NCBI RefSeq assembly: GCF_900119845.1
Contig: NZ_FPKU01000002.1
Span: 777,381 to 841,380 of the forward strand
Length of the DNA stretch: 64,000 nt
Origin: Devosia enhydra
Lineage (GTDB): Bacteria; Pseudomonadota; Alphaproteobacteria; Rhizobiales; Devosiaceae
Direction of reading: 5' to 3'
Made by a program: the position numbers and the translations under genes. The notes beneath the pieces are model-generated. The model was not told the DNA's origin, searched no databases, and was given only the letters and a program-made list of their open reading frames with translations. Each line of letters starts with the position of its first letter. The stretch's first letter is position 1. This document shows, in pieces, positions 28,030 through 36,466 of the stretch.

Positions 28030-28992
28030 CTAGTCTCCCAGCCTCACGCGCGGATCGATGACCGCCGTCAGCACATCGACGATGAGGCTTGCCAGGAGCA
28101 CCGCCATCACCGAGAGCAGCGCGATGGTCATCACCACCGGATAATCCTGCGAGCGCACGGCCGAGATGAATTCATTGCCGATGCCGGGCCACTGGAACAC
28201 CTGCTCGATGATCACCGAACCCCCGATCAGCACCGGCAGGCGAAACCCGATCAGCACCACCACCGGGGTCAGAGCCACGCGGAACCCGTGCAAAAGGTTG
28301 ACCCGCCATTCGGGCAGCCCCTTGGAGCGCGCCGTCTTGATGAAGTCGCGGCTCAGCGCATCGAGCATGGAGGAGCGCGCATAGCGCATCACCCCGGCCG
28401 TCAGCATGATTGAGAGCACCATGGCCGGCATCACGAGATGCGGCAGCCGGTCCCAGAAGGTCACATAGCCCGGCATCGAGCGGCCACCCACCGGGAACCA
28501 ACCCAGATTGAGCGCAAACACCCAGATGGCGACGAGGCCGAAGAAGAATTCGGGGATCGAGACCCCCAGCATGCCCACCACGGTCAGCGCGCTGTCGGTC
28601 TTGGAGCCGCGCTTGAGGGCACTGAGCACGCCCAGAAGGCTGCCCACGAGGGTGGAAAACACCAGCGCCACCGCCGCCAGTTCGAGGGTGGCGGGCAGGC
28701 GCGTCGCGATGATCGAGGCGATCGGCACCCCGCCGCTCATCGAGTAGCCGAAATTGCCCTGCATCAAATTGGTGAACCAGGCCCAGAACCGGACATGGAA
28801 AGGCTGGCCCAGTCCCAGCGACTGGCGCAGCGCCTCCAGCTGGGCAGGATCCATGGAGCCGGCGCTGTCGGGATTGATCATGTGGGAGACCGCGTCTCCC
28901 GGCGTCAGTTCGAGGCCCAGATAGACGAGGAAGCAGATGGCAAAGGCCATCGGAATGAGGATCAGGATGCGCCTGATGATATAGGTCAGCAT
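28030..28992 (-). CDS. ABC transporter 2: permease, DppB-like
   Basis: A 320-residue permease. The start at 28992 gives the standard N-terminus MLTYIIRRILILIPMAF with GGGAGA upstream; earlier in-frame codons would add a charged leader with no family support. Marks: LELTPGDAVSHMINP, RQSLGLGQPFHVRFW...LMQGNFGYS, the EAA loop ARSSMLDALSRDFIKTARSKG and the end DPRVRLGD. First membrane gene after the binding protein, separated from it by a strong hairpin. Confidence 0.91.
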   Translation of the reverse strand: MLTYIIRRILILIPMAFAICFLVYLGLELTPGDAVSHMINPDSAGSMDPAQLEALRQSLGLGQPFHVRFWAWFTNLMQGNFGYSMSGGVPIASIIATRLPATLELAAVALVFSTLVGSLLGVLSALKRGSKTDSALTVVGMLGVSIPEFFFGLVAIWVFALNLGWFPVGGRSMPGYVTFWDRLPHLVMPAMVLSIMLTAGVMRYARSSMLDALSRDFIKTARSKGLPEWRVNLLHGFRVALTPVVVLIGFRLPVLIGGSVIIEQVFQWPGIGNEFISAVRSQDYPVVMTIALLSVMAVLLASLIVDVLTAVIDPRVRLGD

Positions 28993-29028
28993 GGGCCCGG
29001 CCGATCTCCCTGGGACGTTTGGCAGGCG

Positions 29029-29067
29029 CTCCCGGCGCGCTGCCACAAGGGGCAGGCGCGCCGGGAG
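29029..29067 (-). terminator. Hairpin between binding-protein and permease genes (transporter 2)
   Basis: A 16-bp stem with a single bulged base (arms CTCCCGGCGCGC-TGCC and GGCAGGCGCGCCGGGAG) and a 6-nt loop lies 9 nt past the SBP stop on the minus strand. It is extremely stable and lacks a T tract, so mRNA 3'-end protection or partial termination is likely. Confidence 0.75.
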
Positions 29068-29076
29068 GCGGGTTCG

Positions 29077-30708
29077 TCAGCGGGTCGGATGCGGGAACTG
29101 GTTGATCCACAGCATGCGGGTATAGGGAATGTCGACCGGGTAGACATTCATGTAGGCGAGGGCTTCGAGGCCCGGCACGTCACCGGCCGCCTTGGTGTAG
29201 CCGAAATCGGCGCGGCCAGCCTGGGCGTTGACCAGGAGGTTGCCGTCATTGTCGCTCGAGGGGCGGGCGATGATCTGTTCGATCTTGGGGGTGCCCTTGT
29301 GGTAGCCCTCGAAGGGCACGAGGGTGGTGTAGTCGTTCATCACCACCTCATCGATCTTGAACGGGCCCGACCCGATCGGCTTCTGCCAGAAGGCCGCCTG
29401 CTGCAGGGTCACCGGGTCGACGCCCTCGAACTGCTTGGACGGCAGGGGCGCGAACTGGCTGAAGCTCAAGAGCACGTTGGGATCGAGCCGCGCGAACTTG
29501 ATCGTGATGGTGTTGCCCTCGGCGGAGACCCCCGACAGCGTCTCAGCCTCGCCCTTGATGAAGGCGTCGGCGCCCTCGATCTTCTTCATGGTGGCCTGCA
29601 GCACCGGCTGGGTCACGGGGAACTTGGTTGCTGCCCCGATCGACCAGATCACGTCGTCCGCCGTGATCGGGCTGCCGTCATGCCAGGTGAGGCCGTCCTT
29701 GAGGGTGAAGGTGAAGGTCAGCCCGTCCTCGCTCACCGAATAGCTCTCGGCCATCTCGCCCCCGATGGGGGTGAGGGCACCATCGGCCTCGAGAATGGTG
29801 TCGAAGGCGAACTTGTTGGCCACCCAGATGCCCAGGTTCTGCCAGGGCACTTCGAAGAACTGCGAGGGGCCGGCATTGGTGTACATCACCGCCTTGCCCG
29901 AGGCATCGGGCGCGATCGTCCAGTTCTCGACGCCCCAGTTGTAGTTGTACTGCTCGTTGCCATAGGGCGCGCCATTGCGGTCGAGCCGGTCGCTCTCATA
30001 GGTATAGAGCTGCTGGTAGTAGAGGGGGATCTGGTACACATTCTCATTGATGATGTGCTCCATCTCGAAATAGCCCTCGCGCTGCACCTCCGGATCGGTG
30101 GTGCCGTTCACCTTGGCGACGAGCTCGTTCATCCGCGGGATGTTGGGGATCATCGGCTTGAGGCCATAGGCGTAGCGGTTGAAATATTCCTGCAGCGCCA
30201 GCGCCGCGCGGGCGCCATAGAGCATGTCCCAGGTAACCTTGGAGGGGCCGTTCACCGGATCGTCGGGCACAACCGAGATCTGCGAGGCGACATCGCCCTC
30301 GACCAGCCGGTAGTTCATCGAGATGCCGACATCGGCGAGATAGGCCTGCATGGCGGCCATCAGGTCGGCGGTCGCCTGGTCGGTATAATAATAGACCACG
30401 TCGAGCACGCGGCTCGAATCCCAGCCGGCTTCAGCCAGGAGCGCGCGGGCCTTGTCGGGATCGTAGTCGTAGCGGATGAGATCGGTGGGCTTGTTGGGGC
30501 CGTCGGGCAGCATGCCCACGGCGCGCACCGCCTGGCCCTCGAAGATGGTCTCCACGATCGTTTCCATGTCGAGCGCATAGGCGATCGCCTTGCGCACGCG
30601 CGGGTCCGACAGCGGGTTCTCGTTGATCGGCTGGGCCAGAACCGGCGCGATCGCGGTGGTCGAGAGCAGCGCGGCAAGCCCGGCTGCGATAAGCGTCTTG
30701 AAGGTCAT
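29077..30708 (-). CDS. ABC transporter 2: circularly permuted solute-binding protein (SBP_bac_5)
   Basis: A 543-residue exported binding protein whose halves are in swapped order. The signal peptide is residues 1-25 (cleavage after APVLA). Residues 27-266 match the normal C-terminal half: DPRVRKAIAYALDMETIV (35-52), DPDKARALLAEAGW (83-96), DPEVQREGYFEMEHIINENVYQIPLYYQ (205-232, here given as the terminal SBP motif). Residues 267-543 match the normal N-terminal half: AVMYTNAG, LTPIGGEMAESYSVSEDGL, FTLKDGLTWHDGSPITADDV (334-353), KPIGSGPFKI (443-452) and RMLWINQFP at the very end, which normally leads straight into DPRVRKA. One continuous frame covers both halves with a strong AGGGGAA ribosome site, so it is not an obvious frameshift. 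The order implies a natural circular permutation that should still fold, since the canonical ends lie close in this fold. Confidence 0.9.
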   Translation of the reverse strand: MTFKTLIAAGLAALLSTTAIAPVLAQPINENPLSDPRVRKAIAYALDMETIVETIFEGQAVRAVGMLPDGPNKPTDLIRYDYDPDKARALLAEAGWDSSRVLDVVYYYTDQATADLMAAMQAYLADVGISMNYRLVEGDVASQISVVPDDPVNGPSKVTWDMLYGARAALALQEYFNRYAYGLKPMIPNIPRMNELVAKVNGTTDPEVQREGYFEMEHIINENVYQIPLYYQQLYTYESDRLDRNGAPYGNEQYNYNWGVENWTIAPDASGKAVMYTNAGPSQFFEVPWQNLGIWVANKFAFDTILEADGALTPIGGEMAESYSVSEDGLTFTFTLKDGLTWHDGSPITADDVIWSIGAATKFPVTQPVLQATMKKIEGADAFIKGEAETLSGVSAEGNTITIKFARLDPNVLLSFSQFAPLPSKQFEGVDPVTLQQAAFWQKPIGSGPFKIDEVVMNDYTTLVPFEGYHKGTPKIEQIIARPSSDNDGNLLVNAQAGRADFGYTKAAGDVPGLEALAYMNVYPVDIPYTRMLWINQFPHPTR

Positions 30709-30776
30709 GCGTGTTCCCCTGTTGAAAAAAGCGTCTTTGGGTTACCGGCTCCGGGTCCCCGTCGGCTGGCCGGTCA

Positions 30777-30798
30777 GTCGCGGCCTCCACGCCGCGAC
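30777..30798 (-). terminator. Hairpin between GntR and transporter 2 binding-protein gene
   Basis: A perfect 8-bp inverted repeat GTCGCGGC / GCCGCGAC with a 6-nt loop begins 19 nt after the GntR stop on the minus strand. No T tract. It may attenuate read-through from the regulator into the transporter operon. Confidence 0.5.
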
Positions 30799-30816
30799 GC
30801 TTGAAAAAGCCCTGGA

Positions 30817-31674
30817 CTACACCTCCGCACCCTCTCGGCCGTCCCCCTGCGGGGTCAGCACCTGGTTGACATAGACCGCGTAGTTGCGGGTGAGGTGTTT
30901 GGTGAGGATCGTGACGGCCGCATCGGCATCCTTGGCGATGATGGCCTGGACCACGCCCTTGTGTTCGTCATTGCTGCGCCGGTTGTGGCTCGTCACGTCG
31001 CGCGGGCCCGGCCGGGTCATCATCAACCCGCCCACGAACGCATCGTGCAGGGCCACGAAGATCGGGTTGCCCGGCACTTCGGCCAGCGCCCGGTGAAAGT
31101 CGACATCGGTGAGGCGGAAGGCCGGCAGGTCGTTGATCGCCCTGTCGCCGCGCTCGATGGCCGCGACCATCTTGCCGATCTGGGCCGGGGTGGCGGCCTC
31201 GGCGGCGTAGCGCACGAGGCTGGTTTCGAGAAAGAGCCGCGCCTGCTCCATATGTGCGCCGCCCTCGGTGCCGCGGAAAAAGAGGCGCGAGGCCGCCGAG
31301 ATGCTGCCCAGGAGCTGGGTCAGCGTCGGATAGACCACCCGTGGCCGGAAGCCCTTGCGCAACTCCACGAGCCGCATCGTCTCGAGCCGCTTGATCGCCT
31401 CGCGGATGGCGGTCCGCCCCACACCGAAGCGCTCGCAGAGATCGCGCTCGGGCGGCAGCATGGCACCCGCCTCGAAGAGCCCGCCATGGATTTCCTCGGC
31501 GAGGAGCGCGGCGATCTCGGGGGCGCCGGGCGCCGATTTCGGTGCGCCATCCGCAACGAGGCGCAACCGGGTCGGCTGTTCTGGTTGTAGGCCGCCAATC
31601 TCTGGTCGACCAAAATCGAGCGGCTTGCCGCCGGAACGGAAGTCTGGCGCCTGAGGCGATGCGGTTTCAGCCAT
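30817..31674 (-). CDS. GntR-family regulator, FadR subfamily (FCD domain)
   Basis: A 285-residue repressor-type regulator. A Pro/Gly-rich leader (1-45) precedes the winged helix (about 50-115: LPPERDLCERFGVGRTAIREAIKRLE). The FCD effector domain follows with metal-ligand motifs DVDFHRALAE, DEHKGVVQAI and LTKHLTRNY, suggesting a carboxylate-type ligand bound at a metal site. Upstream of the transporter 2 operon and divergent from the dehydrogenase cluster at 31889, so it is well placed to control both. Confidence 0.9.
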   Translation of the reverse strand: MAETASPQAPDFRSGGKPLDFGRPEIGGLQPEQPTRLRLVADGAPKSAPGAPEIAALLAEEIHGGLFEAGAMLPPERDLCERFGVGRTAIREAIKRLETMRLVELRKGFRPRVVYPTLTQLLGSISAASRLFFRGTEGGAHMEQARLFLETSLVRYAAEAATPAQIGKMVAAIERGDRAINDLPAFRLTDVDFHRALAEVPGNPIFVALHDAFVGGLMMTRPGPRDVTSHNRRSNDEHKGVVQAIIAKDADAAVTILTKHLTRNYAVYVNQVLTPQGDGREGAEV

Positions 31675-31797
31675 CGAAGGTCACGCCCGAGAAATAGGGT
31701 TCCACAAGGCCCGCTTGGCGAGCCGGTTTCCGCAAGTCCATTCCGTTTTGACCGGCGAAATCGACGATCCTGTTCGCCATCACGCCGAAAACCGATA

Positions 31798-31825
31798 TTG
31801 ACAGCCTAAGCTATCTCATTAACAT
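31798..31825 (+). promoter_or_regulatory. Sigma70-type promoter for the dehydrogenase cluster
   Basis: A perfect -35 TTGACA (31798-31803), 16 bp spacer, and TAACAT (31820-31825, 4 of 6 matches to TATAAT) sit about 60 bp upstream of the first dehydrogenase gene. The overlapping AT-rich TTATGTTAATGAG on the other strand (31827-31815) recurs almost exactly at 43157-43169. Confidence 0.6.
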
Positions 31826-31888
31826 AACAACATAGTTTTTTTGGGTGTCAAGCGGCTTCATCCGATCCGCCTTGACGAGAGGGGCGGA

Positions 31889-32914
31889 ATGGGGCGGTCG
31901 ATGGGGGATGGCATGGCGCGGGTTCTGATCATCGGCAGCGGCGGTATCGGCCGACGGCATCTGCGCGGCTATGCCGCCACCGGGCGCGCCCGCCTCTCGA
32001 TCGTCGAGCCCCATGAGGGTCGCCGGCAGGAGGCCGAGGCGATGTTCCCGATCGAGGAGAGTCATGCCGATCTCGCCACGGTCGACCTCAAGGCCTTCGA
32101 CCTCGCCGTCATCTGCGCGCCCGCCAATCTGCACGTGCCGTTGATCACCGCCTGCGCCGCGGCGCGGCTGCCCTTCATGGTCGAAAAGCCGCTCGCCGTG
32201 ACCATGGATGGGGTGGATGCAGCGATTGCGGCCGTCGAGGCGGCCGGCATCCTCGCCCGGGTCGGCTATATCCGCCGCATTGCCCCCGAGATCCTCGCCC
32301 TGCGCGAGAAGATCGCAGCCGGCCTCATCGGCGACCTGCGGCTCGTCTACGTCAATTCGAGCCAGGATTTCCCCAAATACCGGCCCGATTTCCAGCGCAC
32401 CTATTACGCCCGCCCCGAAATGGGCGGCGGCGCCATCCTCGATGCGGCGAGCCACACCTTCGATATGCTGGTCTGGCTCATGGGCCGGCCAGTGGCGGTG
32501 GCTTCCATGTATGACCGGCTGGTGCTCGAGGGCACCGACACCGAGGATACCTGCCTCGTCAGCATCCGCTTTGCCAGCGGCGCCATGGCCAATGTCACCA
32601 TCAACCAGTTCCAGAAGCCCAATGTCGCCGAGGCGAGCTTCATCGGCACCAAGGGCAATCTGACCCTCGCCCATTCGGTCCTCAGCCACTGGGATGATGA
32701 CAGCGGCCGGCCCCGCGAGACGCGCGACTACATGGATGGGCTCGTGCCCACCGAGGCGCACCAGGCCCGCTTCACCCTCGAGGCCAACGCCATGCTCGAT
32801 GCGCTCGATGGCCGGCCCTGCAGCCTTGCCACCCTTTCGGAGGCGCGCGAAAGCCTGCGCATCGCGCTGGGCGCCAAGGCCTCCTGGGACAACCGCATCA
32901 TCGTCTCGCTCTAA
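31889..32914 (+). CDS. Gfo/Idh/MocA family dehydrogenase (1)
   Basis: A 341-residue NAD(P)-dependent dehydrogenase. Rossmann motif IIGSGGIGRRH near the N-terminus, the VEKPLAV catalytic Lys motif (about 107-113), and GGGAILDAASHTFDML carrying the Asp-His pair. This family oxidises polyols and sugars such as inositols and glucose derivatives. Start at 31889 follows GAGAGGGG by 5 nt; the ATG at 31913 is an equally natural domain start. It opens a five-gene set (two Gfo/Idh, two SDR, one aldolase). Confidence 0.88.
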   Translation: MGRSMGDGMARVLIIGSGGIGRRHLRGYAATGRARLSIVEPHEGRRQEAEAMFPIEESHADLATVDLKAFDLAVICAPANLHVPLITACAAARLPFMVEKPLAVTMDGVDAAIAAVEAAGILARVGYIRRIAPEILALREKIAAGLIGDLRLVYVNSSQDFPKYRPDFQRTYYARPEMGGGAILDAASHTFDMLVWLMGRPVAVASMYDRLVLEGTDTEDTCLVSIRFASGAMANVTINQFQKPNVAEASFIGTKGNLTLAHSVLSHWDDDSGRPRETRDYMDGLVPTEAHQARFTLEANAMLDALDGRPCSLATLSEARESLRIALGAKASWDNRIIVSL

Positions 32915-32931
32915 CGCCGAGGATCCCCGCC

Positions 32932-33708
32932 ATGTTTTCGCTCGAAGGCCGCACCGTGCTCGTCACCGGCGGGGCCGGCTATCTGGGCACCCCGGTCTGC
33001 CTGTTGCTCAAGGCGCAGGGCGCCAATGTCGTCATCGCCGACAAGGACCGGGGCCGGCTCGAAACGGCGCGGGAGACCATCGGCGCCGCGCCCGGCCAGG
33101 GCGGGGTCGAAATCCTGCCCATCGACATGGCCGACGAGCCCTCGATCCTCGCCTGCGTCGCTGATGCGGCGGCCCGGTTCGGCGGGCTGTCCGGGCTCAT
33201 CGCCGCCACCGCCTTCAATTCGGGCAAGCGCTTCGAGGCGCTCGATGCCGAGACCTTCGATCTGGCCAACCGCATCAACCTCACCGGCACCTTCCTCCTC
33301 GCCCGCGCCGCTGCGGAGGCGATGGGGCAGGGCGGCGCCATCGTGCTCTATTCCTCGATGTATGGGGTGGTGTCCCCCGATCCGGGCAAATATCCGGGCG
33401 GCATGGCGCCTAACGCCATCGAATACGGGGTCGGCAAGGCCGGCCTCAACCAGATGGTGCGCTACATGGCCGGCCATTATGGGCCGCGCGCCATCCGCGT
33501 CAACGCGCTCTATCCCGGCCCCTTCCCGCATGAGGGGGTGCAGAAGGACCATCCCGAGTTCATCGCCAACCTTTCGGCCGCCACCATGCTCAAGCGCATC
33601 GGGCGCCAGCACGAAACGGCCGGCGCCGCCGTCTTCCTCGTTTCGGATGCCGCCTCCTACGTCACCGGCCAGGTGCTGGGCGTGGATGGCGGCTGGACCG
33701 CATGGTGA
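32932..33708 (+). CDS. SDR family oxidoreductase (cluster copy 1)
   Basis: A 258-residue classical SDR. It carries TGGAGYLG (12-19), Ser in LYSSMYG (about 140), and YGVGK (about 164-168), ending LGVDGGWTAW. The cofactor loop has GYLG in place of the common GIG. It lies 17 nt after the first dehydrogenase and overlaps the second. An insertion before the active-site Tyr (PDPGKYPGGMAPN) probably shapes substrate choice. Confidence 0.87.
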   Translation: MFSLEGRTVLVTGGAGYLGTPVCLLLKAQGANVVIADKDRGRLETARETIGAAPGQGGVEILPIDMADEPSILACVADAAARFGGLSGLIAATAFNSGKRFEALDAETFDLANRINLTGTFLLARAAAEAMGQGGAIVLYSSMYGVVSPDPGKYPGGMAPNAIEYGVGKAGLNQMVRYMAGHYGPRAIRVNALYPGPFPHEGVQKDHPEFIANLSAATMLKRIGRQHETAGAAVFLVSDAASYVTGQVLGVDGGWTAW

Positions 33709-34673
33709 CCCTTATGAGCTTTCCCTTCGCCGACCGCCCCATCCGCCTCGCCATGCTCGGCATGGTGGAGGGCAATGGCCATCCCTATTCCTGGTCGATG
33801 ATCATCAATGGCCGCTATGACGCCGAGGCGCTCAAGGCCTGCCCCTATCCGGCCATCATCAGCTATATCGGCCGGCAACCGCCCGAAACGCTCGGCATTC
33901 CGGGGGTCGAGGTCACCCATGTGTGGACCGACAACCCCGCCGATGCCGTCTCGGTGGCGGCGGTGGCCAAGATCGCCAATGTCGCTGCGCGCGCCGAAGA
34001 TGTCATCGGCGCCGTCGATGCCGTGGTGATCGCCACCGACAAGGGCTTCGAGCATGTAGAGCGGGCGCGGCCTTTCGTCGAGGCGGGCCTGCCCGTCTTC
34101 GTCGACAAGCCGCTCTGCGACACTCGCGCCGATCTTGAAACCTTCAGCCGCTGGGTCGGCGAGGGCCGGCCGATCATCTCGTCCTCGGGCATGCGCTTTG
34201 CCAAGGAATTCGCCCCCTATCACGGCTCGACCCATGAATTCGGGCCTTTGCGCACGGTCTTTGCCACCATGGCCAAGAAGTGGGAGACCTATGGCATCCA
34301 TGCGCTGGAATCGATCTACCCGATCGTCGGGCCCGGCTTCGTTTCGGTGCGCAACACCGGCACCTATGAGCGCAATGTGGTCCATCTCAAGCACGAGAAG
34401 GGCATCGATATCGTGCTCACCGTCACCGCCGACCAGATCGGCGGGTCGGGCTTCATCACCTTGGCCGGCACCGAGGGCGGGGTCACGCTGCGCAGTCAGG
34501 ATACCTTCACCGCCTTCAAGGCCCAGCTCGAAAGCTATGTGGGGTTCCTGCGCACCGGCGTGCCGCCCGTACCCTTCGCCCACACGCGGGAATTGATGCA
34601 ACTCGTCATTGCCGGCATCGAAAGCCGCGAGGCCGGCGGCGCCGAGATCTTCCTCTCCAGCTTCAAGGCCTGA
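33702..34673 (+). CDS. Gfo/Idh/MocA family dehydrogenase (2)
   Basis: A 323-residue relative of Gfo/Idh/MocA dehydrogenases, but with a divergent N-terminus: instead of GxGxxG the strand is followed by GMVEGNGHPYSWSMIING. The conserved VFVDKPLCDT (Asp-Lys-Pro variant of EKP) and SSSGMRFAKEF follow. The C-terminal sheet continues to FLRTGVPPVPFAHT. The loss of the canonical dinucleotide motif raises the possibility of an isomerase or an altered cofactor. ATG at 33714 is an alternative start. It overlaps the upstream SDR by 7 nt. Confidence 0.84.
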   Translation: MVTLMSFPFADRPIRLAMLGMVEGNGHPYSWSMIINGRYDAEALKACPYPAIISYIGRQPPETLGIPGVEVTHVWTDNPADAVSVAAVAKIANVAARAEDVIGAVDAVVIATDKGFEHVERARPFVEAGLPVFVDKPLCDTRADLETFSRWVGEGRPIISSSGMRFAKEFAPYHGSTHEFGPLRTVFATMAKKWETYGIHALESIYPIVGPGFVSVRNTGTYERNVVHLKHEKGIDIVLTVTADQIGGSGFITLAGTEGGVTLRSQDTFTAFKAQLESYVGFLRTGVPPVPFAHTRELMQLVIAGIESREAGGAEIFLSSFKA

Positions 34674-34676
34674 CCG

Positions 34677-35462
34677 ATGGGTGTTCTCGAGAGTTTCTCG
34701 CTTGCCGGCAAGATCGCCCTCGTCACCGGGGGCGCAGGGCTCTATGGCCGGCAGATCGTTGCCGCCCTCGCCGAGGCGGGCGCCACGACCTACATGGCCT
34801 CGCGCGATGTCGCAAAGCTCGAGGCGCTTGCCAAAGAGCATCGCGCGCAGGGCCACGATGTCACCGCCCTTGCGCTCGATCTTTCGTCCGATGCCTCAAT
34901 CGAGGCGGTGCACGAGACCATCCGCGCCCGCAGCGGGCGCTGCGACATCCTCGTCAACAATGCCGTGACGCGCTCGGCCACCTCCGGCTGGGACCATGAC
35001 CTCGAAGCCTATGACAAAAGCCTGCGGGTCAACGCCTCGGCGCTCTTCAAGATCACCTCGCTTTTCGGCAAGGCCATGGCCGCCAATGGCTCGGGCTCGA
35101 TCATCAATATCGGCTCGATGATGGGCATGGTCGGGGTCGAGATGGCCAATTATGCCGGCACCGACATGAGCGCCGATCCCTCGCCGATCTATTTCTACGA
35201 GAAGGGCGGGATGATCAATTTCACCCGCTGGGCCGCGAGCATCCTGGGCAAGAGCAATGTGCGGGTCAATTGCCTCTCCCCCGGCGGGCTCTTTTCCAAC
35301 CAGCCCGCCCCCTTCGTGAAGAACTATTCCGATCGCACCCAATTGGGGCGCATGGCCAATGATACCGATCTCATGGGCGCCATCGTCTTTCTTGCCTCCG
35401 ATGCTTCCGCCTACATCACCGGCGCCAATATCCCGGTCGATGGCGGCTATACCGCAAAGTAG
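34677..35462 (+). CDS. SDR family oxidoreductase (cluster copy 2)
   Basis: A 261-residue classical SDR with TGGAGLYG (17-24), ILVNNAVTRS, IINIGSMMG (Ser at about 143) and YFYEK (about 176-180) as the YxxxK pair, ending PVDGGYTAK. It resembles the SDR at 32932 in lacking the usual GIG and in having an insertion before the Tyr, so the two may act on related intermediates. It starts 3 nt after the second dehydrogenase. Confidence 0.87.
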   Translation: MGVLESFSLAGKIALVTGGAGLYGRQIVAALAEAGATTYMASRDVAKLEALAKEHRAQGHDVTALALDLSSDASIEAVHETIRARSGRCDILVNNAVTRSATSGWDHDLEAYDKSLRVNASALFKITSLFGKAMAANGSGSIINIGSMMGMVGVEMANYAGTDMSADPSPIYFYEKGGMINFTRWAASILGKSNVRVNCLSPGGLFSNQPAPFVKNYSDRTQLGRMANDTDLMGAIVFLASDASAYITGANIPVDGGYTAK

Positions 35463-35468
35463 AGAGCC

Positions 35469-36281
35469 ATGACCGAAAAGCAGCCCTATTCCGCCACCCC
35501 CGCCACCGGCCACCGCATGCGGCCAAGCCGCGTCCTGCGCACCATCGCCGCGGGGGGCGTGGCGCGCGTCCTCAAGCTCAACACCTATGATGCCAAGGTC
35601 GCCGAGATCTTCGCGCAGGCCCGTCCCGATGCGCTCTGGCTCTGCCAGGAGCATACCTCGGCCGGCATCGCTGCCATCGAGCATCAGATCCGCGCCGCCA
35701 AGATCTACGATGTCGATACCCTCGTGCGGGTCGCGCGCGGCAGTTATTCCGACTATATCCGGCCGCTTGAGGCCGATGCCACCGGCCTCATCGTGCCCCA
35801 TGTCATGGGCGCCGCCGATGCGCGCGCGGTGCGCGACATGACCAAGTTCGCCCCGCTCGGGCGCCGCGCCGTCGATGGCGGCAATAATGACGGCATGTTC
35901 ACCCGCGTCGGCTTTCTCGATTATCTCGAAACCGCCAATCGCGAGCGCTTCGTCTGCCACCAGATCGAGGACCCCGAGGCGCTCGAGGAAATCGAGGCCA
36001 TCGCCGAGATCGACGGGGTCGATGCCCTGTTCTTCGGGCCCGGCGATTATTCGGTGCGGCTCGGCATTCCCGGCCAGATCCAGGCGCCCGAGATCGTCAA
36101 GGTGCGCGAACGCGTCGCCGAAGTCGCCCGCCGCCACGGCAAGATCGCCGCGACCGTCGCCGGCAAGGCCAATGTGAAGGATTATGTGGCCATGGGCTAC
36201 AATCTGCTCAGCGTCGGGGCCGATGTCGTGGCGCTTGCCACCTATGCCGATGACATGCTCTCGGCCTTCGAGGGGCTCTAG
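35469..36281 (+). CDS. HpcH/HpaI-type aldolase / citrate lyase family
   Basis: A 270-residue class II (metal-dependent) aldolase of the HpcH/HpaI family. Visible marks: VARVLKLNTYDAKVAEIF, VPHVMGAADARAV, CHQIEDPEALEEIEAI (metal-ligand Glu region) and FFGPGDYSVRLGIPG (Asp ligand). These enzymes cleave 4-hydroxy-2-ketoacids to pyruvate or glyoxylate and an aldehyde. As the last gene of the cluster it fits as the terminal carbon-splitting step of an oxidative non-phosphorylated sugar-acid pathway. The typical catalytic Arg/His pair was not verified. Confidence 0.86.
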   Translation: MTEKQPYSATPATGHRMRPSRVLRTIAAGGVARVLKLNTYDAKVAEIFAQARPDALWLCQEHTSAGIAAIEHQIRAAKIYDVDTLVRVARGSYSDYIRPLEADATGLIVPHVMGAADARAVRDMTKFAPLGRRAVDGGNNDGMFTRVGFLDYLETANRERFVCHQIEDPEALEEIEAIAEIDGVDALFFGPGDYSVRLGIPGQIQAPEIVKVRERVAEVARRHGKIAATVAGKANVKDYVAMGYNLLSVGADVVALATYADDMLSAFEGL

Positions 36282-36466
36282 CCCCTGTCATGGCGGCCCC
36301 CGCCCGCCCGGCTGCAGGCACGAGGCAAGATCGCGGGGCCGGTCGCGTCCGCCACCGGCCCGAAGGAGCGCTTGCCAATAGAGAATCCCGAGCGCTTCCG
36401 GCACAAACGGCCATCTCGCCTCGCCGCTCCAAGCCAGCGGCGGACGACCAGAGGCCCGCGCGGGCT

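Noticed and set aside
29077-30708. Frameshift or two-gene fusion explanation for the odd binding protein
   Set aside because: Reading frame, signal peptide and both halves are continuous and complete without overlap or duplication of motifs, which fits circular permutation better. Misassembly cannot be excluded without reads.
28438-30804. Long open frame (788 codons) on the plus strand opposite transporter 2 genes
   Set aside because: It is antisense to a coherent permease and binding protein; its translation is charged and repetitive with no domain, as expected from GC-rich third positions in the true frame.
36282-36466. Small RNA or terminator between convergent genes
   Set aside because: Only short GC palindromes were seen (for example GGCCGGT / ACCGGCC and GCCCGCGCGGGC), with no T tract and no promoter; too weak to call.
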